Shown here one piece after another: positions 1-8,319 of a DNA stretch of 29,179 nucleotides. How positions within the stretch are numbered: position 1 is the first letter of the stretch; each line of letters starts with the position of its first letter. The notes under the pieces are model-generated. The model was not told where the DNA came from. It saw only the letters and a program-made list of their open reading frames with translations, and did not search any database. The position numbers and the translations under genes were made by a program. The stretch is taken from NCBI GenBank assembly GCA_910584735.1, contig CAJUBM010000021.1, forward strand, positions 1-29,179, read 5' to 3'. The stretch is from an uncultured Muribaculaceae bacterium. Its GTDB lineage: Bacteria > Bacteroidota > Bacteroidia > Bacteroidales > Muribaculaceae.

Positions 1-132
1 ACGGCAGGCCACCCGAAGAGGCGAAGCGGAAAAACGTAAGCTATTCTTTGCAGAGGAGTTAGCATTTCTAATTCGGCTCAGCCTCTTCGGGTGGCCTGCC
101 GTCCCGGAGGTCCGGCGCCACTATAAGTTACC
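1..132. repeat. Composite inverted-repeat element, truncated by the window edge
   Basis: Bases 1-22 are exactly the reverse complement of 81-102, giving a 22-bp stem around a 58-nt spacer. Bases 98-132 match 19436-19471 with a single one-base indel; that copy forms a full hairpin near the M16 peptidase gene. In the second copy the shared segment is flanked on the left by an inverted complement, so the left complement here probably lies just before base 1. I see no protein in the element. It may be an intergenic repeat or a large terminator hairpin; its function is unknown. Confidence 0.75.
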
Positions 133-199
133 CTGGATAATGTTTTTTGGAAGGCGTCTATCTGGATTTTGACACATCGCCTTTTATCGTAGCGGGAAG

Positions 200-1372
200 T
201 TACTTTACAACGACTTTGTGGGCATTGCCGTTGTTGTGGACGATATAGATACCCGCCGGCAGGGGCAGATGCTCTTGGGGTGCGAGTGTCTGGCGGGTGT
301 ATAGTTTGCCGTCGATATTATACACCTTTATCTCCGAGGGGAGAGCCCTGTTGACTATGATTCCGCCGGGCGCAACTGTTATGCCGGGTGTGTCTGTTTC
401 GGTTGTCTGTATGTCGTTCTGGAAGTTCATCTCATGGATATTCATCCTGCCCCAGTATTGAGCCTCGGCATAGACCTCTTTATATCCGCGAGGCACATAC
501 AGGTCTATCTCCGGCCACCATTCCTCACCCCTGAAAAATTTGGCGCTGCTTTCAGGCAGGTATGGTTTGCCTACCTCGGGTGGCGTTGTGTAGTTGCAAT
601 ATATCCTTTTCGCCCCACATTCAAAACATTGAAAGGCTATATGTACCTGCTTTGCGGACCCATTCCCGTTAAACCATACTTCCTCCAAGGCAGGGGCGTG
701 GCAGATAGAAGCTCCCTCTATGTTCTCAAGAGCTTTGGAGTATATGATTTTTTTCAATTTGGGCAAGTTGCATAGAGTGAAGCTTAGAATGTCCTCGGTG
801 CCTTGAAATGTGACGGTTTCCAAATCAGGATTATCAGATAGGCTGTAGTTAGGAAGCATTTTCAGATTTTGTGGGAGGACGATTTCTGTAAGATTTGTGT
901 TCATCATAAAAAAATTATCCACTATTTCCAATGAATCGGGCAGCTTGATGGTCTTCAGCTTGGGGGTCTCTGAGAAAGTGAACATGCCATAAATGGCTGT
1001 CAGTGTCTCTGGGAATTCGATATAGGAAAGCTCGGGGCAGCCTCCGATGCCATCGATGGTCTCTATGCCTTCCGAGAGTGTCAGAGTGGTTATGTTCGGA
1101 AGTCCGATCAAAACACCGTTTCCCACAGAAATAACGTGATATGTTTTGCCGGAAGCATCATCCGTGACTGTTGCCGGGATAGTCAGCATTTCCACATTGT
1201 TGAGGAATTCGGTCATCTCGTTCTTATCGTTGATGTCCTCAGGCATCTCTACGCTTACCGCCTTTTTCGTATCTTCGGAGATTTGGTAGTAAAGGCCGTA
1301 TTTCATGAACCCCTCGGCGCCGGAAGCAAACGCCATGAGGCAACTAACCAAAGTGAGTATAAAATGTTTCAT
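200..1372 (-). CDS. Secreted BspA-like leucine-rich-repeat protein
   Basis: A 390-residue protein starting with a clear signal peptide (residues 1 to about 19, hydrophobic core ILTLVSCLMAFASG). The middle, about residues 70-240, shows repeated short units of the BspA/LRR_5 type such as LTEIVLPQNLKMLP and LKTIKLPDSLEIVD. The last 60 or so residues contain VYNIDGKL and LPLPAGIYIV followed by a basic KVVVK end. This resembles the C-terminal sorting-type domains of Bacteroidetes surface proteins (Por secretion / T9SS type A-like). The protein is probably exported and surface-attached or released, where LRR domains of this family usually bind proteins or host surfaces; no ligand can be named. It stands alone, with its own promoter about 125 nt upstream. 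LRR identity is fairly secure, the sorting role is inference. Confidence 0.85.
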   Translation of the reverse strand: MKHFILTLVSCLMAFASGAEGFMKYGLYYQISEDTKKAVSVEMPEDINDKNEMTEFLNNVEMLTIPATVTDDASGKTYHVISVGNGVLIGLPNITTLTLSEGIETIDGIGGCPELSYIEFPETLTAIYGMFTFSETPKLKTIKLPDSLEIVDNFFMMNTNLTEIVLPQNLKMLPNYSLSDNPDLETVTFQGTEDILSFTLCNLPKLKKIIYSKALENIEGASICHAPALEEVWFNGNGSAKQVHIAFQCFECGAKRIYCNYTTPPEVGKPYLPESSAKFFRGEEWWPEIDLYVPRGYKEVYAEAQYWGRMNIHEMNFQNDIQTTETDTPGITVAPGGIIVNRALPSEIKVYNIDGKLYTRQTLAPQEHLPLPAGIYIVHNNGNAHKVVVK

Positions 1373-1886
1373 GATGGGAATATTATGGGTTAGGTGGCTG
1401 ATAAACGGCGGTATGTGGGGGTGTCAGATTCTCGGGGCGGTGGCAGCGTGGAATGTTGGTTCGTCAGACGAACATGTGGTGTGAAAATATGATGTCGCAA
1501 ATATAATGAATTGTTTTTGGAATTGCAAATAAAGTTTATGGAAATTAAAAAATATTTATCTGTGCATATGTTGAAAAATTATTGGAGGGAGCGGGGTGGA
1601 GATGTCGGGAAAAATACGTATATTTGCACCAAATAGTATCATGCCGGAAATGTGAATCCCGCTCTCTCCGAAACGTGCCGGGACACCGCGATGCATGAGG
1701 CTGATTTACAATACTCTCTATTATCCCTCTCTCCTGACTCTCTATTGACTCTCTCCTGCTCTCCTACAGCGAGCCGCGAACTTTGATAGTGCGGGGTGTC
1801 GCAAACTCTCTTTCCGCGCCCCACTCCTTATATTTTTTATTGGTAGGGTGAGGGCGTCTTCGTCAAGAAAATAAAAAAACGACATA
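1373..1886. other. Intergenic region with divergent promoters and a long recJ leader
   Basis: This 514-nt gap separates the LRR gene from recJ. Besides the minus-strand promoter it has a plus-strand -7 match, TATATTTG at 1619-1626, without a good -33 box. If used, it gives recJ a leader of about 255 nt. Within that leader 1717-1766 is pyrimidine-rich with an imperfect repeat built on CTCTATT and TCTCTCCTG. Overlapping tiny ORFs (31 codons from 1691, 17 codons from 1695) are possible but unsupported. No larger gene is convincing. Confidence 0.5.
1498..1529 (-). promoter_or_regulatory. Bacteroidetes-type promoter for the LRR protein gene
   Basis: Read on the minus strand there is TTTGC at 1529-1525 (-33 box), a 20-nt spacer, and TATATTTG at 1505-1498 (-7 box, matching TAnnTTTG). 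Transcription would begin near 1490-1494, leaving a leader of about 120 nt before the start codon at 1372. Confidence 0.65.
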
Positions 1887-3611
1887 ATGACAGGTAAATG
1901 GAACTATTTACCCCTAACACCCGAAGAGCAAAAGATAGAGACGGCTCTGGCCAAGAAATACGCCGGCTGTCCCCCCATAAGCGAGCTATTGGTGCAGCGC
2001 GGGGTTTCTTCAGTGGAAGAGGCTGAGCGCTTCTTCCACCCATCGCTGAAGAAACTCCACGACCCGTTCCTTATGCCCGATATGGACAAGGCTGTTCAGA
2101 GGCTTAACAAAGCCATGGGGTCAAAGGAGAAGATTATGGTATATGGCGACTATGATGTCGACGGCACTACGGCCGTGGCGTTGGTCTACAAATACCTTCT
2201 CAACTTCTACTCAAACATAGACTACTACATCCCCACCCGTTATGAGGACGGTTACGGGATTTCATCGGAGACAATCGATGATTTCGCCGACCAAGGGGTG
2301 AAGTTAGTCATAATCCTTGACTGTGGCATAAAGGCCAACGAGGAGATAGCCCATGCCCGCGAGCATGGCATAGACTTCATAATATGCGACCACCATGTGC
2401 CTGACCGGGAGCTTCCGCAGGCGGTGGCGATATTGAACCCGAAGATGCCGGGAAGCACCTACCCGTGCCCCCACCTGTCGGGGTGCGGCGTGGGTTACAA
2501 GCTGATGCAGGCTTTCGCTATCAGCAACGCCATACCGCAGACCGACCTCGAGGGGATGCTTGACTTGGTGGCGGTGTCTATAGCCGCCGACATAGTGCCT
2601 ATGGTTGATGAGAACCGCATTATGGCATACCACGGTCTGCGGCGGCTCAACACCAACCCCAACATGGGGTTGCGCGCTATAATACGAATCTGTGGACTTG
2701 CCTCGCGGGAGATAACCATCTCGGATGTGATTTTCAAGATCGGGCCGCGTATAAATGCCTCGGGACGCATGCAGAGCGGCCGGGAGGCTGTTGACCTGCT
2801 GGTGTCGCGTGACATTGCCGATGCCTCGGCCCGCGCCCGCGCCATCGACCAGTATAACAAGGACCGTAAGGAGCTTGACAAACGGATTACCTATGAGGCC
2901 AACGAGATTCTTTCCAAACGCAGCGAGGAGCTTGCCGGGAAGAAATCTATAGTGGTCTTTAACAAGGACTGGCACCAGGGGATAATCGGCATCGTGGCCT
3001 CCCGTATAACGGAACTATATTATAAGCCTGCGGTAGTGCTTACGCTAAACAACGGACTGGCAACAGGTTCGTCGCGTTCGGTGCAGGGTTTCGACATATA
3101 TAAGGCGGTTGATTCTACGCGCGACCTTTTGGAGAATTTCGGCGGCCATCCCTATGCCGTCGGTCTGTCGCTTAAGGAGGAGCATATCCCGGAATTCACA
3201 CGCCGGTTCGAGGAGTATGTGGCGGCGAACATACAGCCTGGGCAGCTGCGCCCGCAATATGATATAGACGCATACCTGACGTTTTCGGAGATTACACCGG
3301 AATTTATCGCGGCGCTGCGCCGTTTCAATCCTTTCGGCCCTGGGAACCAGAAACCGGTGTTCTGTACACGCAACGTGCTTGATTTCGGCACGTCGAAATT
3401 GGTGGGACGCCAGTTGGAGCATATCAAGCTGGAGCTTGTCGATGATACGTCCGGCAAGGTGTTCAACGGCATAGCGTTCAACAAGGCCCATCTTTTCGAA
3501 GCCATACATGCCGGCCGGCGCATGAACATCTGTTATACCATAGAGGATAACAAGCACCATGGCGCGGCCGGTGCCATACAGTTACAGGTGAAGGAGATTG
3601 TAATTGCCTGA
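1887..3611 (+). CDS. recJ: Single-stranded-DNA-specific 5'-3' exonuclease RecJ
   Basis: A 574-residue protein, a normal length for RecJ. The DHH phosphoesterase core has the metal-binding motif GDYDVDG at residues 87-93 and the signature DHH at 168-170. GPRINASGRM follows at 286-295. The DHHA1 half has GIIGIVASRI near 365 and the GGHPYAVGLSL motif at 419-429; an OB-fold-like C-terminus completes the RecJ arrangement. RecJ degrades single-stranded DNA 5' to 3' using divalent metal, acting in RecF-type recombination and mismatch or base-excision repair. The stop overlaps the recQ start by one base (TGATG), so the two are translationally coupled. This is a sensible partnership because RecQ unwinds the DNA that RecJ resects. 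All key motifs are present. Confidence 0.97.
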   Translation: MTGKWNYLPLTPEEQKIETALAKKYAGCPPISELLVQRGVSSVEEAERFFHPSLKKLHDPFLMPDMDKAVQRLNKAMGSKEKIMVYGDYDVDGTTAVALVYKYLLNFYSNIDYYIPTRYEDGYGISSETIDDFADQGVKLVIILDCGIKANEEIAHAREHGIDFIICDHHVPDRELPQAVAILNPKMPGSTYPCPHLSGCGVGYKLMQAFAISNAIPQTDLEGMLDLVAVSIAADIVPMVDENRIMAYHGLRRLNTNPNMGLRAIIRICGLASREITISDVIFKIGPRINASGRMQSGREAVDLLVSRDIADASARARAIDQYNKDRKELDKRITYEANEILSKRSEELAGKKSIVVFNKDWHQGIIGIVASRITELYYKPAVVLTLNNGLATGSSRSVQGFDIYKAVDSTRDLLENFGGHPYAVGLSLKEEHIPEFTRRFEEYVAANIQPGQLRPQYDIDAYLTFSEITPEFIAALRRFNPFGPGNQKPVFCTRNVLDFGTSKLVGRQLEHIKLELVDDTSGKVFNGIAFNKAHLFEAIHAGRRMNICYTIEDNKHHGAAGAIQLQVKEIVIA

Positions 3612-5536
3612 TGACCCCTGAGGAGATACTCGGCCGATATTGGGGATATGGTGCGTTCCGTCCCATGCAGCGCGAGATTATAGATTCCGTGCTTGCCGGG
3701 CATGACACGCTCGGGCTGCTCCCCACGGGGGGTGGAAAGTCGATAACCTTCCAGGTGCCTGCGCTGGCCATGGAGGGGCTTACCTTGGTGGTTACTCCGC
3801 TTATATCCTTGATGAAGGACCAGGTTGACAATCTCAAGTCGGTGGGGATAAATGCTTTCAACCTGCATAGCGCACTTACGCGCCGTGAGACGCGGCTGGC
3901 GCTTGACAAATGTGCATACGGAGGGGTGAAGCTGCTCTATGTCTCACCGGAAAGATTACAGGTACAGTCGTTTGTCAATGAGTTGGGACGTCTCCCGGTG
4001 AGCCTTATAGTGGTCGACGAGGCTCACTGTATATCGCAGTGGGGATATGATTTCCGTCCGTCCTACCTGTGCATATCGCGAGTGAGGCGGTTGTTCCCGG
4101 AGGCTCCCGTACTGGCCCTTACGGCATCGGCCACGGAGGAGGTTGTCGAGGACATAATGACGCGTCTGGAGTTTCGTGAACGCGGCAATGTGTTCCGCCG
4201 CAGCTTCTCACGCGACAATATCTCATACATAGCCCGTTACTGCGATTTTAAACAGGAGCAACTGCTGCATATTGTGTCGCGTGTGGAGGGAACGGCAATT
4301 GTCTATACCCGCTCGCGGCGCCGTACTCGCGAACTTTCCGATTTTCTGCGCAAGGCCGGGGTATCGGCTGATTACTATCATGCCGGACTTTCGGCGGAGG
4401 ATAAGACCGAAAAGCAGAACCGCTGGAAGTCGGGGGAGACCCGTGTAATAGTTGCTACGAACGCTTTCGGCATGGGTATTGACAAGCCGGACGTGCGTCT
4501 GGTGGTCCATTATGACCTTCCGTCTGCCTTGGAGGAGTATTACCAGGAGGCGGGTCGTGCCGGACGTGACGGCCTCCCGTCATATGCCGTGGTGCTGGCG
4601 GCTAAGAATGACAAGGGGGTGCTTTCGCGGCGTCTTTCGGACTCATTTCCTGAGAAAGATTATATACGGCAGATATATGAGAAACTATGCGTGTTTCTGT
4701 CCGTTGGGATGGGTGAGGGGGAAGGACGTCTTTTCGAGTTCGGAGTTGACCGTTTTGTAAGCCGTTTTTCCCTACAAGACAGCCCGGCGGTGAGTGCGCT
4801 GGGGCTTCTTAGCCGGGCGGGATACATCGAGTATATAGAGGAGACCTCCACGCGTTCGCGTATCATGATGGTTATGGGGCGTGGCGAGCTATATAGTCTT
4901 AGGCTTGAGGAGGACGTAGACACCGTGTTGCAGATGGTGCTGCGCACGTATACCGGCATTTTCGCCGACTATGAGTTCGTGTCCGAATCGTTGCTTGCCT
5001 ATAGGCTGGATATTGCCGAAAATAAAGTTTGTGAGGCTCTGATACAACTCGGGCGCCTTCATGTGCTGCATTATATCCCTCGAAAAACAACGCCGTATAT
5101 CTTTTTCCCTGTCTCGCGTCAGCCTGCAGGGGATATACGTCTTCCGCGTGAGGTCTATGAATATCGGCGTGAACAGATGGCGCGGCGCATCGATGCCATG
5201 AAGCGTTTTGTTTTCGACACCTCGTCGTGCCGGGTTGCCACTATGTTGCGTTATTTCAACGAAGAGCCTTCATGCGACTGTGGAAAATGCGATGTATGTC
5301 GTGGAAGAAAGCGCGGTCTCCGTACGGCAGAGGGGGAGAAGGCTCTGATAGAACGGTCTATATTATATCTCCTTGGGAAGGCTGGAGATAAAGGGATGAA
5401 TTTGGAGGGGCTGGCACGGGAGTCCTCGTTGGAAATTGATGTTGTTGGCGAACATGTGCGGCGCCTTGCTGATGAGCGCCGTGTCAGATTGTATTCGCAA
5501 GGTAGGGTGGTAATTGTTAATAACGGTCGTTTTTAA
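3611..5536 (+). CDS. recQ: RecQ-family ATP-dependent DNA helicase
   Basis: A 641-residue helicase beginning with the RecQ motif 0 region (GAFRPMQREII, residues 14-24). Walker A is TGGGKS at 39-44, the DEAH box is at 136-139 followed by the RecQ aromatic loop (ISQWGYDFRP), and motif VI is QEAGRAGRD at 312-320. About 200 residues then separate the helicase core from the zinc cluster (Cys540, Cys555, Cys557, Cys560, Cys563). The final 70 residues look like a winged helix; I see no HRDC domain. E. coli RecQ places the zinc cluster directly after the core, so this is the extended form I associate with Bacteroidetes RecQ proteins. It should unwind DNA 3' to 5' for recombination and fork repair, together with RecJ encoded just upstream. 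Confidence 0.95.
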   Translation: MTPEEILGRYWGYGAFRPMQREIIDSVLAGHDTLGLLPTGGGKSITFQVPALAMEGLTLVVTPLISLMKDQVDNLKSVGINAFNLHSALTRRETRLALDKCAYGGVKLLYVSPERLQVQSFVNELGRLPVSLIVVDEAHCISQWGYDFRPSYLCISRVRRLFPEAPVLALTASATEEVVEDIMTRLEFRERGNVFRRSFSRDNISYIARYCDFKQEQLLHIVSRVEGTAIVYTRSRRRTRELSDFLRKAGVSADYYHAGLSAEDKTEKQNRWKSGETRVIVATNAFGMGIDKPDVRLVVHYDLPSALEEYYQEAGRAGRDGLPSYAVVLAAKNDKGVLSRRLSDSFPEKDYIRQIYEKLCVFLSVGMGEGEGRLFEFGVDRFVSRFSLQDSPAVSALGLLSRAGYIEYIEETSTRSRIMMVMGRGELYSLRLEEDVDTVLQMVLRTYTGIFADYEFVSESLLAYRLDIAENKVCEALIQLGRLHVLHYIPRKTTPYIFFPVSRQPAGDIRLPREVYEYRREQMARRIDAMKRFVFDTSSCRVATMLRYFNEEPSCDCGKCDVCRGRKRGLRTAEGEKALIERSILYLLGKAGDKGMNLEGLARESSLEIDVVGEHVRRLADERRVRLYSQGRVVIVNNGRF

Positions 5537-5639
5537 GTTAAACCGATGAAAAATATAATTTAAGGGGGCGCTTTAAACAAAAATTAAAGACTTTTCACGC
5601 ACTTCTCTTCATCTTATCTGCATACGGTTTGTTATAGTA

Positions 5640-5957
5640 ATAAAACAAGATGGGACGGCAAGGCCATAGGGCCTTGGTTGGTGTGTGGCAGCCCTGCTCC
5701 ATATCTACGGTCAACTTTCCCTGAGGGGAATGTCCTTTGAGCCGGCTCGGGATATGAAAGTTATCTTACTATTTTGTGGGGATAAAAGCCTCGGAACCAC
5801 ATATCGCCGGAAATCATTTTGTTACGCTCAACTGAAGAGCATTTTTATCTGACATCCCTCGTCCTTTTTATCGGGTAGTGATACCAGGTACTAAGGCTCT
5901 CATAAATAAATAGTTGAAACGTGAAGGCGGAGAACGATTTGTCGCTCTCCGCCTTTT
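5640..5957 (+). ncRNA. Candidate structured noncoding RNA, unidentified
   Basis: Between recQ and the convergent YhcG-like gene is about 440 nt without a plausible protein but with much potential RNA structure on the plus strand. Visible pairings: a 7-bp hairpin at 5659-5676 closing on ATAG; a long-range 8-bp helix between 5681-5688 and 5797-5804 (with G-U pairs); and a stem of AACTTTC (5713-5719) with GAAAGTT (5756-5762). The region ends in a strong intrinsic terminator. A free-standing RNA of about 300 nt fits; 6S RNA or the Bacteroidales-1 motif are possibilities I cannot confirm. A structured recQ 3' UTR is the alternative. I found no canonical -7/-33 promoter, so the 5' end is approximate. 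Confidence 0.5.
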
Positions 5958-5958
5958 T
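5924..5958 (+). terminator. Rho-independent terminator of the RNA candidate / recQ transcript
   Basis: AAGGCGGAGA at 5924-5933 pairs with TCTCCGCCTT at 5946-5955, continuing into a run of five T (5954-5958). The T-run is only on the plus-strand side, so it stops plus-strand transcription. It sits 18 nt before the end of the convergent YhcG-like gene. Confidence 0.9.
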
Positions 5959-5976
5959 GTACGTTAAATTATTTCA

Positions 5977-7074
5977 TTAAATACTATTTTCAATCTCCTC
6001 GATTTTTGGCAATGCGGATGCTACATCGTGAAAAAGTTTTTCAGTCTCATATTGGGCAATACCCATAGGTTGGGTAATCCCTCGTAAGGCAAATTCTGCC
6101 TTTTTATCACTTTTATTGCGGCATAGCAATAAGCCTATTGTAGGATTGTCTGCCGGAGTCTTTACGTATTCGTCTACGGCAGAAATATAAAAATTGAGTT
6201 TGCTTACAAATTCCGGCATAAATTCTACAGCTTTTAACTCAATCACAACGTAACAATGTAGATGTAGGTGATACATCAAGATATCAATATAATAATCATC
6301 CCCATCGATTACAATGTTATATTGACGTCCGACAAATGCAAATCCTTTCCCCATTTCCATAAGAAATTCGGTAATTCGGGAGGCCAGTTGTTTTTCAATG
6401 TCAAGTTCTCGTTGTAGTGCTACTGTTCCTAAGAAACTGAAATTATAAGGATCTTTGAAAGTGTAGGTTGCTAAGTCAGATTGGAAATCAGGAAGTGTTG
6501 TCTTAAAATTATTTATTGTTTTCCCGACAGCTTCCATATAGCCGTTCTTAATTTGGCTAATCATGGTATCACGGCTCCAGCCGTTACGGGATGTTTCTAA
6601 GATGTAAAAAGCAAGATCGGTAATGTCTTTAACTTTGGATGAAAGTGAAATGTGATGGTACCAACTTATCAGGGTTAATGGAACCGTAATAGTACCTTTT
6701 GTGTCGGCTAATTTTGCAAGTGCCACTTGCGAAATTGGTTTGTTCTTAAAATTTGCAAGTGGTACTTGCAAAAATGGAAAATCAGGATATATGGATGCGA
6801 ATTTTTTCATATATCCTAAGTTGCGTTCGGAATATCCTTTGTCTGCTGGGAATCGGTTCGATAAATCTTTAGCCAGCTGTTCGATAACCTGCGAACCCCA
6901 TCCGGCCTCTTTCTGCTTTAATAGAATGTCATTACCTATATTCCAGTATAGCTGTAGCATATCGGCATTAACATGAAAGGCAGCATTGAGTTTAGAGGTC
7001 TGAATCAAACTCTCTATTTTATTCCGCCACTCGTTGTAGTCGGATGGGAGTGTGGGTTCATTATTTGATTTCAT
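5977..7074 (-). CDS. YhcG/DUF1016-family PD-(D/E)XK nuclease-domain protein
   Basis: A 365-residue protein with the two-part YhcG layout. The N-terminal DUF1016 helical domain, about residues 12-190, includes LYWNIGNDI, GYSERNLGYM and the SWYHHISL region. The C-terminal PD-(D/E)XK-like domain, about 205-350, includes GKGFAFVGRQY, YYIDILMY (Asp264) and VIELKA (Glu279, Lys281), which fit the D...ExK nuclease core. The family is predicted to bind or cut DNA and is often found near restriction or mobile genes, but its cellular role is poorly defined and no such neighbours are seen here. It is the last gene of the minus-strand run, 43 nt after the MscS gene. An unusual 13-residue duplication (QVPLA at 103, QVALA at 116) carries palindromic DNA. 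Confidence 0.88.
   Translation of the reverse strand: MKSNNEPTLPSDYNEWRNKIESLIQTSKLNAAFHVNADMLQLYWNIGNDILLKQKEAGWGSQVIEQLAKDLSNRFPADKGYSERNLGYMKKFASIYPDFPFLQVPLANFKNKPISQVALAKLADTKGTITVPLTLISWYHHISLSSKVKDITDLAFYILETSRNGWSRDTMISQIKNGYMEAVGKTINNFKTTLPDFQSDLATYTFKDPYNFSFLGTVALQRELDIEKQLASRITEFLMEMGKGFAFVGRQYNIVIDGDDYYIDILMYHLHLHCYVVIELKAVEFMPEFVSKLNFYISAVDEYVKTPADNPTIGLLLCRNKSDKKAEFALRGITQPMGIAQYETEKLFHDVASALPKIEEIENSI
6716..6772. repeat. In-frame palindromic tandem repeat inside the YhcG-like gene
   Basis: Two palindromes lie 39 nt apart. The first, 6716-6730, has 7-base arms around one base (GCAAGTG/CACTTGC). The second, 6752-6772, has 9-base arms around GGT (TTTGCAAGT/ACTTGCAAA). Equivalent bases are exactly 39 nt apart, so the reading frame is kept. 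The protein shows a matching 13-residue periodicity between the DUF1016 helical part and the SWYHH region. Confidence 0.8.
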
Positions 7075-7117
7075 ATATTTTTTATAATCAAGATATTAGA
7101 GGCTGTGGGATGCGCCG

Positions 7118-8272
7118 TTACTGGAGTTTATCGAGGTGGATGTCGAGTTGGGGGAAGGGGAAGTGGATGCCGTGGGAAGGAAGTTCGTTGTAGAATTTCT
7201 CGTTATAGTAGTAGAATACATCCCAGTATTGCGAGGTACGTGTCCATGCGCGTACCTGCAGGTCGATGGATGAGGCCCCCATCTCGTTGACTACCACCTT
7301 TGGAGAGTAATCCGGCTTGGGGAGCATGGCTTCGATACGGGCCTGATGGCGGCGTTCCCAGTCGTTTACCGCATCGCGAACCTCGCGGTGGCGGTGTAGT
7401 ATGCGGTCAAGAAGGCTGCGGCGCGGACGTGGCAGTTCCTGTGCATCAGTATCTGATTCAGAGTTGTTTTCATCCCCGGTGTGGTGGATGGCGGGGGGGT
7501 CTTCGCCTACCATTTCCATGGCGTTGTCTTCATCAGAGTTTTTCAGAGGTTCGATGCGTTCATCGGCGGCGAACATTTCAAGGATAGCCAGACGGGCCGC
7601 GTCCACGCTGTCGCCGTAAGAAATAGAGACAGTCCAGGTGACGCGGCGGTATGCCTCGCGCGACCAGTTATTGACCGAGCCGGTAGATAGTCCGCCATTT
7701 GGAATGGAGATGGACTTATTGTCGTAGGTGGTGATTATCGTGGAGAAAATCTGGATTTCTCGCACTGTTCCGGCATAACCCTGCGCCTCAATATAATCAC
7801 CTATCTTGTATGGTTTCAGCAATAAGATAAGGACACCTCCGGCGAAGTTTTGCAAAGTGCCGCTCAAAGCCATACCTATTGCGACGCCGGCAGAGGCAAA
7901 GATGGCGAGGAACGAGGTGGTCTCTATGCCGAGGATGCCTATCACTGTCACTACGAGGATGAAGTAGAGCACGATATTGATGAGTGACAATACGAACGTG
8001 CTAAGAGAGCGGTCTACCTTGCGGCGCAGGAAGATAGTGCTTACTATACGGTAGATTTTGCGGATAACGAATCTGCCGACATAGAAAACCAATATGGCTA
8101 TCGCAAGGTTTATGGCGAAGTTCACCAAATCCTGAGCCAGACGTTCTATGAGGTCATCGAACGACATGGATTTTAATTCCTTTATGTCGGATGCCACTTT
8201 TGAAATCTGGGTGGTGTCTGCTGGGGCGCTGTCGGTAAGGCCCGGGATTATAGACTGTAATGGGAGAAGCAT
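7118..8272 (-). CDS. MscS-family mechanosensitive ion channel
   Basis: A 384-residue membrane protein. Hydrophobic segments lie at about residues 50-72 and 90-115. The glycine/alanine-rich pore helix at about 118-152 (AIFASAGVAIGMALSGTLQ) is typical of MscS. It is followed by the beta domain signature LLLKPYKIGDYIE and by SIPNGGLSTGSVNNWS. Such channels open under membrane tension to release solutes during osmotic downshock. An inserted charged segment at about 242-318, acidic first (EDNAMEMVGEDP, NNSESDTDAQE) and basic later (RPRRSLLDRILHRHRE), interrupts the cytoplasmic alpha/beta domain, which resumes at SPKVVVNEMGASSIDL. The gene lies in the minus-strand series with 47 nt to the peptidase gene upstream; mscS-type assignment is firm, the ion preference unknown. 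Confidence 0.95.
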   Translation of the reverse strand: MLLPLQSIIPGLTDSAPADTTQISKVASDIKELKSMSFDDLIERLAQDLVNFAINLAIAILVFYVGRFVIRKIYRIVSTIFLRRKVDRSLSTFVLSLINIVLYFILVVTVIGILGIETTSFLAIFASAGVAIGMALSGTLQNFAGGVLILLLKPYKIGDYIEAQGYAGTVREIQIFSTIITTYDNKSISIPNGGLSTGSVNNWSREAYRRVTWTVSISYGDSVDAARLAILEMFAADERIEPLKNSDEDNAMEMVGEDPPAIHHTGDENNSESDTDAQELPRPRRSLLDRILHRHREVRDAVNDWERRHQARIEAMLPKPDYSPKVVVNEMGASSIDLQVRAWTRTSQYWDVFYYYNEKFYNELPSHGIHFPFPQLDIHLDKLQ

Positions 8273-8319
8273 ATATTGATAGTCGATATTTGTATGATTA
8301 TTAGATTGCTGTTGGATGA

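Noticed and set aside
1717..1766. Possible CRISPR or regular tandem repeat
   Set aside because: The repeat is a single imperfect pair of about 20 nt without spacers of uniform size.
1691..1786. 31-codon frame in the recJ leader
   Set aside because: Short, low-complexity Ser/Leu composition that follows from the pyrimidine-rich repeat; nothing supports translation.
2304..2975. Long open frame of 223 codons antisense to recJ
   Set aside because: It lies entirely within recJ, has a composition typical of a shadow frame and no recognisable motif.
5977..7074. Defence or restriction island around the YhcG-like nuclease
   Set aside because: No restriction, methylation or toxin-antitoxin partner is nearby; its neighbours are housekeeping and envelope genes.
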